Of a stretch of DNA of 64,000 nt, positions 11,170-23,074 are shown piece by piece. Made by a program: the position numbers and the translations under genes. The stretch comes from Salticus scenicus (Eukaryota; Arthropoda; Arachnida; Araneae; Salticidae): the NCBI GenBank assembly GCA_963930645.1, contig OZ005653.1:109769759-109833758 (forward strand), in the 5' to 3' direction. Within the stretch, counting starts at the first letter, position 1. Every line of letters begins with the position of its first letter. Under the pieces are notes generated by a model. It was not told the DNA's origin and made no database searches. It saw only the letters and a program-made list of their open reading frames with translations.

Positions 11170-11690
11170 AGTAGCTAAAGAAGTTAGTTACTGGCACAGA
11201 GGCGCGGAGGCGCGAGTTGAGTTGAGTTGTTTACTCCTGTTGTTGAGTTGAGTTGTTTATTGATGTTGCTGAGTTGAGCTGAGTTGTTTTTTGCTGCTTT
11301 GGTGTTCAATTGTTTTTTGGTGTTGTTTTGTTGACCTAATAAAGTTTTCATTTTCACTTTTTGTATTTCTATTCAATTTGAAAAGATTTATTTTTTCATT
11401 ATTCTAATTAAACAGAATTTCAAAAACAACACAATAAAGATTCAAAAATCAAAATAATACGCATATTTAATTTATTGTCGCAAATAATTAATTAAATTCA
11501 TATTTTATTCCAACGTTACGTAATTAAACTGGAATTTTTTTTAAATACAACTCAACTCAACAACACCAAACAACAATTCAACACTGAAACAGCAAAAAAC
11601 AAATCAACTCAACTCAGCAACAGCAATAAACAACTCAACACAACTCGCGCCTCCGTGCCTCTGTGCCCGTAACTAACTTCTTTAGCTACT
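11170..11690. mobile_element. Foldback/MITE element with ~160-bp inverted arms
   Basis: A 521-bp element. The left arm starts AGTAGCTAAAGAAGTTAG and the right arm is its reverse complement, then both continue with the same order of GCACAGAGGC, GCGCGAGTTG and repeated GTTGAGTTGAGTTG words. The arms pair imperfectly over roughly 160 bp; the centre is AT-rich. There is no coding frame. TAT flanks both ends, though the flanking (TA)n makes the duplication uncertain. Confidence 0.75.
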
Positions 11691-12688
11691 TATACTTATT
11701 CTCGGTAGTGAATTAACCCAAACAAAATATATTATTATTATTATTATTATTACCTAATTTACTTAAATCTCACCTAATATTTTACACACAATCTTAAACA
11801 ATACATTTGAGGATTGACATTAAACTGTTACATATTGGTTCCTTATTATGGAGATCTAACTGCTTATTAAGAAAAAAGAAAAATCAGGTACTCGTAATAA
11901 ATACTAATAAAAATTATTTCATTTAAAAACTGATGTTCTTCTTCATTATCATCATCATACATAATCATCCTACTTCTTCTTCTTCTTCTTCTTTTTTTTT
12001 TTTTTACAAAAAGGACTTTATTTTTAGAATGATAGTCGATGAGAAATTTTGAGAAATTCATCTGCTTAAAGAGAAATAAAAAAAGTCATATATTTTAAAG
12101 CACATCTTTCTCAAAAATGATAAAAATGTCAGTTTTTTTATTCATATGCTTCCTCCTGCAGTACCCAAATAATGGTGATATCTTTGCCAGAAAATATTTG
12201 GAAACGAACTCAAAATTTTCAGAAATATACGTGCGCAGTTTAAAGCTATGTCAAAGACTAACAAATATACTCACTCATATATATCAAACGTACTAATCAA
12301 ATGTAAAACATTTTTCGACGCGACGCGCTTGAACTAGTCCAGTATGTTTTATGGAAGTGTAATTTTTGTAATAATACAATAAAATATCTGTATTTTATCG
12401 ATGAATAGAACATTGATATCTATCTATCGATATAGATAGATAGATAGATTACTATATCGACATTATACGAGTAATAATCAAAAACCAAGAAGAAAAAGTT
12501 GAATTAGAAAGGTATCAATGATTTATTACAAATTGAAGTGAATCATTATGTAAAACAAATGATATTGCATATGTTTATATAAATATTGAAAAGCTTTTAA
12601 AAATTGATTATATTTTAAAAATTATTTTATAAACTTATAGAATCCAAAGTGTGTATATATATATATATATATATATACACCATTCATA
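11691..12688. other. AT-rich DNA, no gene seen
   Basis: Contains (TTA)n near 11731-11751, a (CTT)n run at 11971-11991, a GATA-type tract at 12419-12449 and (TA)n at 12654-12677. No supported gene. Confidence 0.6.
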
Positions 12689-13262
12689 TCATCTTAACGT
12701 GTTTTGGTGTTTTGTTCCTAACGTTAATACCCTCTATTTCCCAACCGAAGTTTCCTACAACTTTTCTAGTAAATTAATGTAGCTTATCTTATTTTATGTT
12801 TAAGAACTACCTGGGGCAGTTTAAGTTAAATTCTCAAGTCTCTCTTTAACTCTTGAATGAAAAACCTCCTTCATAAAATTTTCTCCCAATGTTAAGGATC
12901 ATTTCTTTCCGGCGTCTACTCCTACATACTACTCGCAATGAGAAATTATAGCTGTCGATTCTCTACTTTTAAGTTCTCCTTTATCACACTTCGCTTAACA
13001 CCTATCGTTACATTGGACCACTCTCAACACAATACCTATATACTTTTAGCTCGAGTCGGGTTAACTCTTCATCCCAGTATCTAGTTACCTGTTCCTTAAC
13101 ATGGTATCTGGGATGATCCTACTAAACCATATTTCAGATGTACTAAGTTGCTGGCCTCAGTGTACGAACACGCTATCGGTGGTTTTTTCCCCTACTAGTT
13201 CCGATATTCTTGGGAATTTCGGGAAAGGAGTATTAGTGCTCTACACATGTTGTTGAATAGCT
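12689..13262. other. Moderately GC-richer unassigned block
   Basis: About 570 bp with a more balanced base composition than its surroundings and few homopolymer runs. All frames are short and no terminal repeats were found. It may be an old repeat or conserved noncoding DNA. Confidence 0.4.
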
Positions 13263-13860
13263 ACTTTTTTTTAGGAAAAAAAAATGTATAGAGTTACTTG
13301 GACAAAGTCGTCATGTAAATAACAGACAACTTCACTTCTAGTAAAAAAAAAAAAAAAAAAAAAAAATGGTTTGCTTAACTTATTAATTTAGGAATGAAAT
13401 CTAAATTTAAAGGATGTGCAAAAGATATATTAAAAATAACATAGAGCTCGCTAATCTAATTCGTCAATCAATAATCGATCCCACAAAGAAATGGGCTCAT
13501 ATTTAAACTGCTTGCTTACTCTATTTATTTAAATATGAAACCGGTTCTAAAATGTAATGAATAAATGTAGAGTTAAAAGTGTGAATTAATATAGTTATTT
13601 TACAGATGTTAAACAAAATCAAAATACAAATAATTGCATCAATCTTGCGCTTCATTTATAAAAAGGAAAATGTAAAGTCGTTTAAAATTATATTAAAAAA
13701 ATATGAAAAGCAATGTTTTTTTTTTTTTTTTTTTTTTTCAGAATTCATAGCTTTAAATGATATTAACAATAGTAATATCTGATGAATTGATAGACCCAAA
13801 AAATGTTCGCAACATTATTACAAAAAAAAAAAAAAAAAAAAAAAAAATCAAGAATAAATA
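13263..13860. other. AT-rich DNA with homopolymer runs
   Basis: Poly-A at 13343-13366 and 13821-13847 and poly-T at 13717-13738. No gene seen. Confidence 0.6.
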
Positions 13861-14223
13861 ATCTGGTGTGTCACTCACACGACTTTCTCTTACCCTGAAA
13901 TTTAATACTATAAATACAGGATGCAGATTAAAAGATAAGTTAACGAGTACTGTTATGTAAACCTGTGTTAAACAATTCATATCAGGCTGCTGAAGAGTTT
14001 TATATGATAATTAGTTTTGTGTGAGGGGAGCTACCGCCCCCCTCAACCCCCCGTTTCATTAATGCACCTACATTTATATAGAATTTAATTCAATTATTAA
14101 AAAATAATTTATTAAAATTATTATTTAAAAAAATTATCTTTTATGATAATGCAGACGATTTCCATATTAGAGAAATAGTATAACACCAAATATCCAAAAA
14201 AAGTCCATTTTCCATTTTATTCT

Positions 14224-14267
<44 letters not shown>

Positions 14268-14800
14268 ATATATATAAAAAAATCGATAACTTTGTTTTAA
14301 TTATCGCAGATCGATGGTTCAACCATTCGTTTTAAGGTATTGGCGAGCTCTTTTGAAAGATACCCATCATGAAAATTTACTCCCCTCGACGGGGGACTTC
14401 CGCCCCAGGGGGGAGGCACATTTTTTTTTACCAGTCAACTCTCTCTATTATAAAAAATATATATTCGTTTCATTTGGTTTAGTGCAGTCTATAGACGTTA
14501 AACTATACTTACCTGCAATTTCCCCCATAGATGTAATGTATTAAAATCCTCTTGATTGTCCCTGTACACGAACCATTTGCTTGATGTTAACGGAAAGCTT
14601 ACTGTAGCATCCCTATATGATACACATTTAGAATACCAAGTTTGAACTTTCTGCCATAATTTGTTCTGCCACAGACCATTTGCTAAAAATATGATTTTCG
14701 TATTCAGGGGACCTCAAAACGTGTAAATATAACAAAATCTCGCATTCGAAAATTTGATCCAAAAACAATACTTTCTCTACCTTATGGGTAAGAGAAAGTA
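13861..14800 (-). mobile_element. Hairpin-ended repeat, subfamily 1, copy A
   Basis: Its 3' end lies at the left: ATCTGGTGTGTCACTCACAC (stem GTGTG/CACAC) followed by GACTTTCTCTTACCC. The 5' end lies at the right as a palindrome at 14769-14800 whose outer half, GGGTAAGAGAAAGT, is the reverse complement of the subterminal 3' motif. The interior shares long blocks with 62922-63885 and partly with 48082-49279. No transposase or Rep frame is present. This layout (subterminal inverted repeat, 5' palindrome, 3' hairpin) resembles non-autonomous Helentron/HINE elements, but that is inference. Confidence 0.75.
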
Positions 14801-15029
14801 AAAAAAGTGTATCCATCGAAAAAGTCAAGATAAACACTTTTTAAGGGCGTGTTAGAGTTTGATTCGAACACAGTGCCACCATGTTCAGGGTCTTTAAATC
14901 AAAGCAGAAAAAAAAAAAATAAAAACTGGCCGCAAGATCAACTAATTATTATGCAACGTGGTCTTATGTAAATCACAAAAAGTGAACATGTATTGTTCAA
15001 TAGTAAAACAAGAAATCATATGATTGGAC

Positions 15030-15352
15030 TAATTTAGAAAAGCTTAAAGACTAAAATTTTTCTAATTTAAGACTACACTCCGCGAAAAAAAGATAGGAAC
15101 AAAGTTTTTTTTTTTTTTTTTTCATCAAATAAAATTATCTAAAGTGTGCTGATCATTTATTATCATAACAAAATATTATCATACCAAAAACATATTAAAT
15201 ATTTTAACCATATTCAAAATATTCATATTCAAAATAATCATATTCAAAAATTAAAAAAAAAAAAAAAAAAAAACTTTGTTCTTCTCTTTTTATCGCGGTG
15301 TGTAGTCTTAAATTAGAAAAATTTTAGTCTTATTTTTTTTTTTTTCTAAATT
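15030..15352. mobile_element. Palindromic MITE-like element
   Basis: Two arms of about 95 bp in inverted orientation, each with TAATTTAGAAAA, GACTAAAATTTTTC, GACTACAC, and AACAAAGTTTTTT in order, around an AT-rich centre of about 120 bp. It has no frame. The transcript would fold as one long hairpin. Confidence 0.7.
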
Positions 15353-15664
15353 ACTTTTTAAAACAAAAATTAGTCCGAGAATAGTGTTATTTTTATTATA
15401 ATAATAAATGATAAGCACAATTTAGATAATGTTATTTTATGAAAAATCAAAGAAAAAATCCCTTTGTACCTATATTTTTGTCGCGGGGTATATATACTGA
15501 AGTTAATTTTACTTAATACCCCATTTTTTAAGCGGTCAATGTATGGATCCACTTTCATTTGTGTTTGTACATTATATATAACATATAGTTGAGAAAATCG
15601 CCTCTTAATAAATATGGTCTGTTTGATGTCACCTCTTGAACTGTGCGATTTTATTTTAGTAATA

Positions 15665-15698
<34 letters not shown>

Positions 15699-16199
15699 CA
15701 AATGCAATCATTTCTGTTATAATCACTACATTATTTATTTTCAATGTCATCTTGGAAATGTACGTGCATATTTATGTGTATAAGATATACGAAAATATTG
15801 TCATTAAATTTTTACTAAAATAAGATAAACTATTTTTTTTTTCCTCCAGGTTCAAATTTACAATGTCTCCTTACTTTTAATTGATTAGGAAAAACATACA
15901 TTTTCTCGTGATATAGAAAAAATGTCTTATGTCTTATTTCTAATTAAAATATCTTTAAAACAATCTAAAGCACTATTTTACAAAGTCAAAAATATTTCAG
16001 CACGATGGATATCCAACCCACTATAAAACTTGCTCCAATTATAAAAAATTTAGAAAAACATTTTAATTTTAGTCAAAATATTTTCAGTAGCCAATCATAT
16101 TTTTGAAAATATCAACTTAAAAAATTTATATCCACTGTGTTATTACTCAAAATACTTCTTAAAATAGATGTTCAACAAACATCTGTAAAAGCATTTTCA

Positions 16200-16237
<38 letters not shown>

Positions 16238-16724
16238 TTTTAACATTTTGTAATATATTTCTTTATTTTCTTCTTGATTGGTTTGATATTTATTTTCTCA
16301 GTCTTTCGAAAATTACAACTTCATATTGTACTGCACTGAAAAATTTGTTTGTAAAACATTTTTATTTCCTTAGTTAAAAAAAAAAAAATAAATAAATAAA
16401 ATAAATCCATAATCAGTCATTTCATTTTAATTTAAAAGAGTTTTTTCAAGCGTTTATTAGTTTTTCCATATCAAATTTTTTTCGTCTGGAGAAATACCCC
16501 TCCCCCCCCTTTTTTTTTTTCTTTTTAATATTATAATTCTAATTTTTTCGATTATGTAAACAAATTTATGTTTGAGATATTTTCATATAGCTCTCTTATA
16601 TTCTTAAACGAAGTACGTCCGCTAAGTCTGCGATCTAAGCACCCCTATTTTATCCAACGTCTCCAGCATAAAAAAGAACAGTAATGTACAGAATTAGTAG
16701 AATACAGGTTATTTTATTCATTTT
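15353..16724. other. AT-rich DNA, no gene seen
   Basis: Contains poly-T at 15668-15696, (TA)n at 16201-16234, and a C-run/T-run junction at 16498-16520. The frames here are short and driven by homopolymers. Confidence 0.6.
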
Positions 16725-17919
16725 TACTTCCTTATACAAAGTATAAGGAAGTATAGTAATCCCGATTTGCGAAATGGATTTTGCATTTCACATTGCTCGA
16801 AAACGAATGATCGCTGAATGTTGCCAATTTATACGTGTGACTGTCATGATGTCTAGTTGTACACCTGCAAGTGTCGTCTTAATACGAGCTCTCGTTTAAC
16901 AGATGTAAGGGACTTTACACGATTTTTCGTAACGTCTGTATGTATGTGTGTGTGTGTGTGTGAGTATGTCGCATAACTCAAGAACGGTTGGACGTAGAAA
17001 GTTGCGTATTGGTACATAGGTTTGTTATAACATCTAGTTGTGCACCTCCCTTTTTGGACTTTGTATGATTTTCCGTTTTGAAGATATTTAGGAAAATTAG
17101 GTTCATAATGGCCAAAATGCATCAAAGAACGGTAATAACTCAAAAAGGGTTTGGACAAATCTTGCAATTTAACTGACTTCCCGACTAGCTAGACATTTGA
17201 AACTTTCAGGATAGCTCAGAACACGTTGACAATGCATTTAAAAAAATATTTTTAGCCAACTGTTTCTAATACCTGCTGCCTTCAGCAGCGTTTATGTGAT
17301 TCAACAGAAAATTTATTTAACTAACTTCTCGACTAGCTAGACATTTCAAACTTTCAGACTAGATCAGAACACGGTGAAAATGCATTTTTTTAATACTTTT
17401 AGCCAACTGTTTAGGGTCCCAGCTGTCTTCGGCAGCTTTACCAGTACAAATCTTGCAATCGATTTTTAACTAACTTCCTGACTAGCTAGACATTTAAAAC
17501 TTCTGGAAAAACTCAGAACACGGTGACAATGCATTTTTTAAATATTTTTAGTCAATTGTTTCAGGTGACTGCTGCCTTCGACAGCGTTTATATGGTTCAA
17601 CAGAAAATATTTATTTAACTAACTTCCCGACTAGCTAGACATTTGAAACTTTCAGAATAGTTCAGAACACGGTGAAAATGCATTTTTTTAATACTTTTAG
17701 CCAATTTTTTCGGGTCCCTGCTGCCTTCGTAAGCGTTACCAGTATAAATCTTGCATCGGTTTTTAACTAACTTTCAGAAAAGCTCAGAACACGGTGACAA
17801 TTCATTTTTTTAAATATTTTTAGGCAACAGTTTTGGGTTCAATGACAATTTTTTTTTTTTTTTACATTATGTATATTTCTAAAACTGTATAAGGAAGTCA
17901 TGTGATGCCCCACATCAGA
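16725..17919 (+). mobile_element. Hairpin-ended repeat, subfamily 3, with internal satellite
   Basis: It begins with a palindrome at 16725-16753 (TACTTCCTTATAC and its complement) and ends in GTATAAGGAAGT followed by a hairpin ATGTGATGCCCCACAT and CAGAT. This is the same architecture as the copies at 13.9, 48.1 and 62.9 kb, with different sequence. A (TG)n run lies at 16938-16959, followed by a segment reading CATAACTCAAGAACGG. The second half is a tandem array. The translated frame in the first part shows no known domain. Confidence 0.75.
17165..17850. repeat. Tandem satellite, ~149-bp unit, dimeric order
   Basis: Units start near 17169, 17319, 17467, 17617 and 17763 with AACTAACTTCCCGACTAGCT or close variants; spacing is 146-150 bp. 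Two unit types alternate: one ends in a segment with TTCAACAGAAAATTTATT, the other with TACCAGTACAAATCTTGC, giving a ~300-bp higher-order dimer. Each unit has a short hairpin of the CTGCCTTC-GGCAG kind. Confidence 0.85.
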
Positions 17920-19469
17920 TTTTTTTAATAGTAATTCGACACCTAATTTATGCTGCTGTAAAATATAATTAACATAAATTACTATATCTTTCTATAAGTT
18001 AGCCCCATATAAGTTAGCCAGAATTCGCAATCATCTCTGTTACATGATGTGGTTACAAAACTATAACTAGTTCCTTTTCTATACTGACCACATCTTAGAC
18101 ATCATCATCACTATCTGCTTGATCATTTCGTTTATTATTAACATATTTATTTTTATACAATGTATCAGCCATGCATTACCATATGAGAAGCGTAGTTATT
18201 TGCAGTAACGATGATTTTCGTTTTATAATCATTTTTTTTCTCTTATATAATTTCGATTGAGATTAAACAATTAGCCGTAATTCCATTAATGTCAGTTTCA
18301 TAATTTATTCCAAAACATTTATTTATTTATTTTTATTTTTGCCTTAGCAATTCTTTGCGAAGCTTTAAAGGAAATTGTCTGTGATCACGATCCATATAAT
18401 CTATGTAATACGAAATAATATAGTATTTCCGTATGGTTTCATGTGGATTTGTGTTTAAGTGCCTGCATTTGTTTTCCTGAGTTGAATCATCACAACATAA
18501 AGGAAGCTTTGTAATTTATTTTTTAGATTTTCCAGTTCTTTTTTAATTTAGCTGATTTCTTAGCTTTATGCATACATAGTATATACAGAAATTCACATGC
18601 ATTTTCTTTCAACCATTCAACATATGCCTCTGATGATTGTTGAATACTGTATGTTTTTAATTTTTCTATTTCGGATTTTGTTTTGTTTTCTTTCAAATTA
18701 AAACTTATATTTTATCCTGTGATATTTTTTATTTCTTCCTGCGATATGTTTGAAAAAGTTTTTCATGAATGTATGTATATATATATATATATATATATAA
18801 TTTTTTTAATGCGTAGTTTTAGCCGAGCAACGGATTTAAGACCACTGAAACCACACAGACCAATAAGAATAAAATTTCATCAAATAAAAATTATTGTGTA
18901 GACTGAATATTAATTATTGAAACAATGAATTTTGATTTTTATTTTTGAAACAATAAATTTTACTTATTGATTTTTTAATTTAATGTAATTTAACTTCAAT
19001 CTTATATTAATATTATTCCTAGTTAGCTGCTATTTAAATAATGTTGCCTGTGTGTTAAAACTACATGAAACCCAAAACAGAATATTTTAACAAGCACTGA
19101 GAGTATAAACAATTGAAACGCTTTTTAGACAGATTATTTTTTAATTAGAAATATTTCAAAACGGTTAAAAAAACTCGTCAGTGCAGACCTTTTTTCCCCA
19201 TCGAGCACCAATCTACGATTTCGTTAGCTATATGTGTATGTGCGTGTGTATCGCAGTATAATAGTGCTAAGTATATTACTACACACACTACATTTTTACT
19301 GCACATACCCCGGAGTATATGCTTATACTGTTAACACTGCTCAAACTACTGCTCAATCTTCTATCATACTACTCAGTATCAGGAATCAGCATGAAATGCT
19401 AAGTTTAACTACAAGTATGCAAGCGGTTATTTCCCATAAAATGTTCTGAAACGACCTTTATTTAGTACA
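17920..19469. other. AT-rich DNA, no gene seen
   Basis: Several moderately complex stretches but no frame with recognisable content. (TA)n at 18778-18799. Confidence 0.55.
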
Positions 19470-19517
19470 AAGTCGTAGCCTAATGAGTAAGGTTATGTAT
19501 TCGATTCTTGACGACTT
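19470..19517 (+). other. tRNA-like remnant lacking an anticodon arm
   Basis: AAGTCGT and ACGACTT form a 7-bp acceptor-like stem. Between them lie an A-box-like TAGCCTAATGAGTAAGG and a B-box-like TATTCGATTC, but the distance is about 20 nt too short for an anticodon arm. It may be a deleted tRNA pseudogene or the head of a SINE. It could also be chance. Confidence 0.35.
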
Positions 19518-19576
19518 ATAGACTTTACAAAAATGAAAAAATGGAAAAAAAGAGTTTCTGTAAAAAATTGTTTCAG

Positions 19577-19903
19577 CTATCGAGACATCTGAACTTTTAA
19601 AAACAGATTTAACAGAACCAAATGAATATTGATCAGGATCGCCAAAAGAGAAGCAAAGTCTGTCGAAAAGGAATTCAGTATATATATATATATATTACAG
19701 GGTAACGAGTAAAATATTTTACCTCCAGGAAACAGACAGTGGTTCATCAATATTGTAAAAGTATCATTCAGAGTTCTGTAGTAAACATGTGGAAGAAATG
19801 GCATGTACTCTCGTAATTCAAGATTCGGGCCCTCCACCATGATAACACATCCACCCTTGTGCATTTTTGATTCAGGATTTTTTGGAAAAATTAAAATTTT
19901 CAA
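19577..19903 (-). CDS. Possible exon of an unrecognised protein
   Basis: The minus-strand frame reads with unusual complexity for this region between about 19903 and 19718, including ESKMHKGGCVIMVEGPNLEL and YMPFLPHVYYRTLNDTF. A possible acceptor (AAACAG) sits just upstream of 19903. A possible donor GAG|GTAAAA lies just after FPGG, and a TTTTCGACAG acceptor follows about 77 bp later. Taking that intron, the downstream reading phase does not join cleanly to the longer open frame beyond it, which weakens the model. The first codon is TTG, not ATG. I do not recognise the protein; it could be a single host exon or a fragment of a repeat. Confidence 0.22.
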   Translation of the reverse strand: MKILIFPKNPESKMHKGGCVIMVEGPNLELREYMPFLPHVYYRTLNDTFTILMNHCLFPGGKIFYSLPCNIYIYILNSFSTDFASLLAILINIHLVLLNLFLKVQMSR

Positions 19904-21601
19904 CTGTTTTGCAGGCTTTTATTTTATTGGTATTAGCATTGCAATTTACCTCTTATTTCATAAATTGAAAATTTTGCTGAAACCAAAACCCCTTTACTCA
20001 ATTGTAAACACATGGGCAAAATCAGAGAAAGTTCTTTACTGCCTTAACCCTTAAATACCGGCTGTTGTCTTTCGGCAACGTAATCAGTTTTGCCGTCTAA
20101 AGTATTATTAGAATAATTTTGTCGCCCTAATGCCTCATGTTTGCTGATTCACAGCTGAAAAGTGTTGAGAAAGGGTTATTATAGGTTAAGTCAGTATATC
20201 AACCATGTCCTATCTCAAATATAAAAGATAAAAATCTTGCAATGTCCCTCATTTCTAAAGATTCTAAAACATGTTACACAGAAATCAAGCACATATTTAA
20301 AAAAACAGAATCAAGCTTTCAAAGTGACATTAAATGTGTTAAAATATTTAGATACATTGACGAGTTACAAGTGCTAAAACAGCGAAAAAAATGCAAAACC
20401 AAATATCTATCAAAGTACTTTATTAGTAATTTCTCAAAACTATTCTAGCTGCAATAAATAAAATCTATTAAAAGTGACCCATCCCAATAGCTTTCGAATA
20501 AACTTACAATAAATCATATCGGTTGACCTGCGTCTAAGAAATTTAGCTCTTTGTTATATGGCAAAATTTCATAAAAAAACGATAATTTAAGTTGAGACAT
20601 AAGATATTTTTCCTTCTGAAACCAAAAATGAAGCCAATTTTTCTCCTTTTATGCATAGATTTTTGTCAATACAGGTGCCTAGCGACACAATCTATTCCGT
20701 ATTCTTCTTTTATTGGACTTTTTCATAATTAATTATGGCAATTCATGGAAACATACTATTAAAATTACTTTGTAATCAGTTTAGTAAAAAAGTCACAAAA
20801 ATACTTGTGTCTGTATAAACTGCATTGGCCAAAAAAAAAAAAAAAGATATTTAATAGAGAAAAACTAGCTTAATTTTCGGTTTCAGCAAACAAAAAAATT
20901 AAAAGTCAGCCACAATTTTCAAATAAAAATCTAGATGTAGACTTGTGATATGTATTGAGATAAATGTGCGTGATAAATTGAAAAAAAGTGGGTGTGGTAA
21001 ATAATATAAAAAAATTCAAAATTATTGAACATTAAATAAAGGTTTGTAAACATAAAAAATGATAAAGAAAAACATTTGCAGAAACACACCCCACATCTGC
21101 TTTCTCTTCAATGGGTAGGAGAAACGGGAAAACCCTTGAACAAATAGAACAATGATAATATAATATGTCTACCACGTTTGAGAAATATACTTTAAAAGGT
21201 TAAAAAAGAAATAGCCAAATTTAAAATTTAAAATATTACATATTTGTAAATCAATTAAAAAAAAAAAAATGAAGAAGAAGAAAATACAAAAAAAGAAGTA
21301 TTTTCATCAAAATTTAGTGTCACTGCGTAATGTCACAGAAGGTTGCAAGAAAATCATTGGCCTATATATATATACATACTTGGCAACCATCTCATTAATA
21401 AACGGGAGATTTTTAGTACCTGCCTTTTTTCTCACGCCAGTCATTTTTTAGTGTAATTTTATACCTATTTAAACGTAACTATATTTGAAGATAAGTATTC
21501 TAAAAATAAAGTAGCGTGGAAAAAGTAGCGTTTACTAAAAATCTTCTGTTTCATAATTAGGATGTTGACAGGTATGTATGTATATATATACAAGGTATAT
21601 A
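19904..21601. other. AT-rich DNA, no gene seen
   Basis: Short frames only, including one of 68 codons at 20242-20448 that is lysine-rich and has no recognisable content. Confidence 0.5.
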
Positions 21602-21603
21602 TA

Positions 21604-23019
21604 CACTGATGGAAAAAAATCCCAACACTAGGAAGGAGCTGTGCTAGATAAACGAAATTTGGTAGGCGTGTTTATACATCTGAAAGATGACGTCGATTCA
21701 AATTTCGAGCTACGCGCATAAGTGTGGCGCTTGTAGTGACACTATGAACATGCAAATGAGGTTTGCTTTAAATAAGCGCTGTAAGGTTCGTGATCGTTAT
21801 TTACAGTTGAGATTTGACGTAGTGGGTTAATGTTAGTCAAGGATGCCTCTAAGAAGACGAAGAAGCCATTATCAACAGCTCACTGAGTTTGAACGAGGTC
21901 GTGCAGTAGGGCTACGAGAAGGTGGGTTTTCTTTCACGAGATAGACTTGGCAGGAATGTATCCACTGTGCATGAGTGTTGGCAGCAGTGGTCAAGGGAAG
22001 GTACTGCCTCAAGAAGACCGGGTTCCGGGCGGCCACGTGGCACTACTGAGAGGGAAGTTCCGCCGTGTTCGGCGTATGGCTGTGGCTAATCGTACTGCGT
22101 CTGCAGCTGAAATTCGAGCTGCAGTTGGCACCACAGTGACACAACGAACTGTTACAAATCGGTTACTTCAAGGACATCTCCGAACCAGACGCCCTGTAGC
22201 GTGCATTCCACTGACTCCAAACCACTGCCGTTTGCGACGTGAGTGGTGTCAAGCTAGAGCTCATTAGAGGACGGAGTGGAGATCTGTTGTGTGTTCTGAT
22301 GAAAGCCGGTTCTGCCTTGGTCGCAGTGATAGCCGTGTGTTGGTTAGAAGGAGGCCAGGTAAGCGCCTGCTAGCGACCTGTCTGCGGCCTAGACACACAG
22401 GGCCTACTCCTGGAGTTATGGTTTGGGTAGCAATTTCGTATGACAGCAGGAGCACACTCGTGTATATCCCACGCACCCTGACTGCAAATTTGTAGGTCAG
22501 TCTAGTGATATAACCTGTTGTGCTGCCATTCATGAACAGCATTCAAGAGGGTGTTTTCCAACAGGATAACGCTCGCCCTCATACCGCTGTTGTAACCCAA
22601 CATGCTCTACAGGGTGTCAACATGTTGCCTCAGCCTGCTACATCACCAGATCTTTCTCCAATCGAGCACGTATGGGACATCATTGGACGACAACTCCAGC
22701 GTCATCCACAACCAGCATTAACCGTCCCTGCACTGACCGCGCAAGTGCAACAGGCATGGAACTCCATCCCACAAACTGATATCCGACACCTGTACGACAC
22801 AATGCATGCACGTTTGCATGCTTGCATTCAAAATTCTGCCGGTTACACCGGTTACTAATGTACCAACATTTCACATTTGAAATGGCTCTTCTCGCCAATG
22901 GCTCTACCTGTGATCTTGAAACATTAATCAATTAAATATGTTACCTACACAAATGTATCGCTGAAATTTCATTACTGTACAATAATTTTTTCTTGGTGTT
23001 GGGATTTTTTTTTCCATCA

Positions 23020-23022
<3 letters not shown>
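21604..23022 (+). mobile_element. Tc1-like DNA transposon, decayed
   Basis: A 1.42-kb element bounded by TA on both sides (21602-21603, 23023-23024). The inverted ends start CACTGATGGAAAAAAATCCC on the left and match the reverse complement of the right end for about 30 bp with small differences. Length and ends are normal for a Tc1 element, and it contains one transposase gene that is broken. Confidence 0.93.
21843..22858 (+). pseudogene. Tc1-like transposase pseudogene
   Basis: It starts with an ATG and a basic segment MPLRRRRSHYQQLTEFERGR, the N-terminal helix-turn-helix part that binds the inverted repeats. Later the second binding domain (TVTQRTVTNRLLQGHLRTRR) and the DDE core follow: CSDESRFCLG, FQQDNARPHTA and SPDLSPIEHVWD, i.e. 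Asp, Asp and Glu with the 34-residue spacing type. It ends in a normal C-terminus, YTGY. Damage: a frameshift around 21930-21947, and in-frame stops at 22265-22267, 22493-22495 and 22511-22513. The rest stays in one frame to the end, so decay is modest. Not functional as it stands. Confidence 0.93.
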
Positions 23023-23060
<38 letters not shown>

Positions 23061-23074
23061 CATATATATACATA

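Noticed and set aside
17165..17850. CRISPR-like array
   Set aside because: Units are contiguous satellite repeats of ~149 bp without unique spacers, and the DNA is eukaryotic.
22264..22931. Minus-strand frames of 83-92 codons in the Tc1 element
   Set aside because: Antisense shadows of the transposase pseudogene.
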